The notes beneath the pieces are model-generated. The model was not told where the DNA came from, made no database searches, and saw nothing but the letters and a program-made list of their open reading frames with translations. Positions 22,903-25,283 of a stretch of 25,283 nucleotides of DNA are shown here, piece by piece. Both the position numbers and the translations under genes were made by a program. This DNA comes from CAZKEW01 sp964558915 (GTDB lineage: Bacteria; Acidobacteriota; Aminicenantia; Aminicenantales; UBA8522): contig CAZLFV010000033.1 of assembly GCA_964558915.1 (NCBI GenBank), positions 1 through 25,283 of the forward strand, read 5' to 3'. How positions within the stretch are numbered: position 1 is the first letter of the stretch; each line of letters begins with the position of its first letter.

Positions 22903-24948
22903 ATGAGAAAACCGCTGAGTTCAATTGGCGGGAAGACCAAAACGCTGTCAAAGCTTTTCCGGACGAAGCCCCTCGAGCAGTGCCTCGAGGATGCTGAACG
23001 GCCCGAATTCCAGCTGAAACGGGTCCTGGGACCATTTCAGCTGATCCTTTTCGGCATCGGCGCAATTATTGGCGCTGGTATTTTCGCCACTATCGGTACG
23101 GCCTCTGCCGGGGATATCTTCCGGCCCGGCGCCGGTCCCGCCCTGATGGTGTCGTTCGTCATCACCGCCATTGTCTGCAGTTTCACCGCCCTGTGTTATG
23201 CCGAGTTCACTTCGATTGTGCCCATTTCCGGGTCCGCCTACACTTATTCCTATGCTACGCTGGGCGAGATCATAGCCTGGATTATCGGCTGGGACTTGAT
23301 CATCGAATACGCTGTGGGCAACATCGCTGTGGCCATCTCTTGGGCCAACTACTTCAAGACGTTTCTTAAAGGATTCGGCATTTTCGTCCCCGATTGGCTG
23401 TCCATGGACTACCGCACAGCGGGAAAGATCGTTGATTCCAACGGCGTCAAGGTGGTGTTTCGCGATGCGCCGCATATCTTTGGCGTCCCGATCATCTTCA
23501 ACCTGCTGGCCGTGGGCATCGTCACCGTCATCACTATCATTCTTGTCTGGGGCATCCGGGAGAGCGCCCGGTTCAATGCGATCATGGTGGGCATCAAGAT
23601 TATCGTCCTGACTTTTTTCATCATCGTCGGGTTTTTCTGGGTCAAGCCCGCCAACTGGACGCCCTTTGCGCCCAACGGCTGGGCGGGCATCAGCGCCGGG
23701 GCAGCCATCGTCTTTTTCGCCTATATCGGGTTTGACGCGGTCTCCACTGTGGCCGAGGAAACGCGGAACCCGAAGCACGACCTGCCCATAGGTATCATCG
23801 GGTCGCTCCTCATCTGCACTATTTTCTACATCGTCGTCTCGGCGGTCTTCACGGGTCTCATTTCGTACCCCGAGCTCAAGATGAAACTGGCCACTGAGCA
23901 GGCTGAGCCCCTCACCATGGCGCTGCAGCATGCTGCCCCGAGCCTCGGCTGGGCCGTCGGCATTGTAGCCTTTGGTTCTGTCATCGCCCATACCGCCGTG
24001 CTTTTAATATTTCAACTTGGCCAGCCGCGGATATTTTTCAGCATGGCGCGTGACGGCCTTCTTCCCAAGACGTTCAGCAAAGTGCACAAGCGCTTCCGGA
24101 CTCCCCATGTGGCCACCATTTTGACCGGAGTTTTTGTGGCGGCTTTCGCGGCGGTCGCCAGCATCGACGAGATGGTGGACCTCACAAACATCGGCACGCT
24201 GTTTGCTTTTCTCCTGGTCTGCGCAGGGATCATTGTCCTGCGGAAAAGGGAACCTGACCGGCCTCGACCTTTCCGGGTTCCCAGCGGATGGCTGTGGAGC
24301 GGCATCCTTTTTGCTGCCCTGGCCGTGGCCCTCTTTTTTATCCCCGGAGCCCTGAGCACAAAAATCATCGTGCTGGCCATAGCCGCGGTTGCTTTTTCCT
24401 TTTTTAGAAATTTCCTCTTTCCCACACTGGGAATCGCGTCCTGTCTCTATCTGATCTATTACTTGCCGCCCACGTCCTGGCTGAGGTTTGCGGCCTGGCT
24501 CAACTTCGGTTTCCTGATCTATGTCGCTTACGGTGCCATTCACAGCCGGATGATGGGCCGTGAGATGCAGAAACGGGACGCCAATCATCTGGCTTACACC
24601 GCCCGGCTGGGTGTCGTACTCCTGGTGATCGGAGACGCGATGCTCTTTTTCATGCGGGGATTCGACGTCTTCCGCATGACCCACAAGAGCATCGCCGGCC
24701 TCTCCGGATGGCCGCTGTTTACGGCCGCTCTCCACAAAACGTTCCAGGCCGCATCCTGGATGGAAAAATCCTGGTTCCTCATCATTCCCCTGGCTCTCAA
24801 TACATTTATCCTCTGTCCTCTCATTATTCGGCGCTCCTCCCAAGCGAACAGCCTCCGGGAAACGGACAGGCGCTCACGCGCCAGCTCCATGATCGCCACG
24901 GTTATCGCCGTTCTGAGCATTATCTACTTGGTCATAGTATTTTTCTAA
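22903..24948 (+). CDS. APC-family cationic-type amino acid permease with C-terminal extension
   Basis: The protein has 681 residues and is an inner-membrane amino acid transporter of the APC superfamily, closest by pattern to the CAT/YfnA group. Visible: the LKRVLGPFQLILFGIGAIIG start of TM1 with GIGAIIGAGIFATIG, TALCYAEFTSIVPISGSAYT (TM3), IVFFAYIGFDAVSTVAEETR NPKHDLP (TM6 and following loop), and GQPRIFFSMARDGLLPK. Usual CAT proteins end near 470-500 residues after an RPFRVP...GILSCLYL segment. Here RPFRVP (about residue 455) is followed by an extra two-helix insert before GIASCLYLIYYLP. After AIHSRMMG comes a further tail of about 130 residues with three more hydrophobic segments, the last SMIATVIAVLSIIYLVIVFF. 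ATG start; only a weak GAGAG ribosome site. Substrate unknown. Confidence 0.9.
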   Translation: MRKPLSSIGGKTKTLSKLFRTKPLEQCLEDAERPEFQLKRVLGPFQLILFGIGAIIGAGIFATIGTASAGDIFRPGAGPALMVSFVITAIVCSFTALCYAEFTSIVPISGSAYTYSYATLGEIIAWIIGWDLIIEYAVGNIAVAISWANYFKTFLKGFGIFVPDWLSMDYRTAGKIVDSNGVKVVFRDAPHIFGVPIIFNLLAVGIVTVITIILVWGIRESARFNAIMVGIKIIVLTFFIIVGFFWVKPANWTPFAPNGWAGISAGAAIVFFAYIGFDAVSTVAEETRNPKHDLPIGIIGSLLICTIFYIVVSAVFTGLISYPELKMKLATEQAEPLTMALQHAAPSLGWAVGIVAFGSVIAHTAVLLIFQLGQPRIFFSMARDGLLPKTFSKVHKRFRTPHVATILTGVFVAAFAAVASIDEMVDLTNIGTLFAFLLVCAGIIVLRKREPDRPRPFRVPSGWLWSGILFAALAVALFFIPGALSTKIIVLAIAAVAFSFFRNFLFPTLGIASCLYLIYYLPPTSWLRFAAWLNFGFLIYVAYGAIHSRMMGREMQKRDANHLAYTARLGVVLLVIGDAMLFFMRGFDVFRMTHKSIAGLSGWPLFTAALHKTFQAASWMEKSWFLIIPLALNTFILCPLIIRRSSQANSLRETDRRSRASSMIATVIAVLSIIYLVIVFF

Positions 24949-24981
24949 GACATTTCCGCGCCCGGGACTGGAAAAAATTGA

Positions 24982-25010
24982 TTGATTCCCGCTTTTTCTT
25001 TGGATATATT
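24982..25010 (+). promoter_or_regulatory. Promoter directly before the second permease, possibly giving a leaderless mRNA
   Basis: TTGATT (24982-24987) and TATATT (25005-25010, 5/6) are separated by 17 bp. The -10 box ends 7 bases before the ATG at 25018, so transcription would begin at or beside the start codon. The only ribosome-site-like bases (AGG, 25012-25014) are too close to the ATG to be useful. Confidence 0.45.
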
Positions 25011-25017
25011 CAGGTCT

Positions 25018-25283
25018 ATGGAAAATATAGGTCCGACATCGGACCGCCTGGATAAAAAACACACCGGCCTTCCTCGGGTCCTCGGGTTCTGGGACATTAT
25101 CGGCATTGTGATTGGAGGGGTTATCGGCTCGGGAATTTTCCTATCGCCCTCGGAGATCGCCCAGGTTGTCCCCTCGCCAGTCCTCATGATCGGTATCTGG
25201 GTCGTCGGCGGCCTGTTCAGCCTTTTCGGTGCCGTATCTTTCGCCGAGCTCGGCGCGGCCATGCCTGAAGCGGGCGGGATCTA
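25018..25283 (+). CDS. LAT-like APC amino acid permease, N-terminal part (3' end outside window)
   Basis: The frame is open from ATG 25018 to the window end, 88 complete codons. After a short polar N-terminus (MENIGPTSDRLDKKHTGLP) comes RVLGFWDIIGIVIGGVIGSG then IFLSPSEIAQ: TM1 of an APC transporter with the substrate-binding GSGIF motif. TM2 (LMIGIWVVGGLFSLFGAVSF) follows, then AELGAAMPEAGGIY. The pattern is that of LAT/YjeH-like exchangers rather than the CAT type upstream, so the two neighbours are not a recent duplication. It begins 69 bp after the previous permease. Confidence 0.85.
   Translation, partial: MENIGPTSDRLDKKHTGLPRVLGFWDIIGIVIGGVIGSGIFLSPSEIAQVVPSPVLMIGIWVVGGLFSLFGAVSFAELGAAMPEAGGI

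Overview
The window looks like a chromosomal piece of a Gram-negative, fermentative or peptide- and sugar-using bacterium. It encodes a beta-barrel porin, a large outer-membrane-type barrel C-terminus, a lipobox protein and a Tat-exported protein, so the cell should have an outer membrane. GC is moderate (mid-50s by eye), spacing is tight, and TTG and GTG starts mix with ATG. The gene content reminds me of Acidobacteriota or Candidatus Aminicenantes, but no rRNA or marker gene is present, so this placement is inference. I saw no tRNA, rRNA, CRISPR array or transposase.

Left part (1-9626): the window opens inside a DUF5916-type outer-membrane protein. A minus-strand SPFH/band-7 membrane protein and a plus-strand long-form glyceraldehyde-3-phosphate dehydrogenase (GAPDH) follow, transcribed apart from two good sigma70-like promoters. 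Converging on the GAPDH is a minus-strand pair: a GapN-like aldehyde dehydrogenase, then a very large pyruvate-phosphate-dikinase-like gene. The large gene has about 900 N-terminal residues of no recognised family, an ATP-grasp region and a phosphohistidine domain, but no PEP-binding barrel. As sequenced it is cut by a TGA and, about 60 bp further on, by a one-base frameshift. The aldehyde dehydrogenase lacks a glutamate at the expected general-base positions.

Middle (9627-13875): a tldD-tldE operon, preceded by a short leader ORF with a strong ribosome binding site that overlaps the tldD start, and followed by a DUF2891 lipoprotein. TldD carries a Tat signal while TldE has no signal peptide.

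Right part (13917-22809): a saccharide-use cluster. It holds an OprO/P-like porin, a 261-bp nested inverted-repeat element, a small secreted protein of unknown family, an exo-beta-D-glucosaminidase-like GH2 enzyme, an FHS-type sugar transporter, a ROK sugar kinase without the usual zinc-cysteine motif, and two secreted TIM-barrel-like proteins, one of unrecognised family. The reading is import of an amino-sugar oligomer across the outer membrane, exo-hydrolysis in the periplasm, uptake of the monomer and phosphorylation. The first promoter has a cluster of TAAGT half-sites that may be an operator.

End (22821-25283): a CAT-type APC amino acid permease with an unusual C-terminal extension, then the start of a second, LAT-like APC permease that runs off the window. 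Two genes (15364 and 25018) have a -10 box ending 6-7 bases before the start codon, as expected for leaderless mRNAs.
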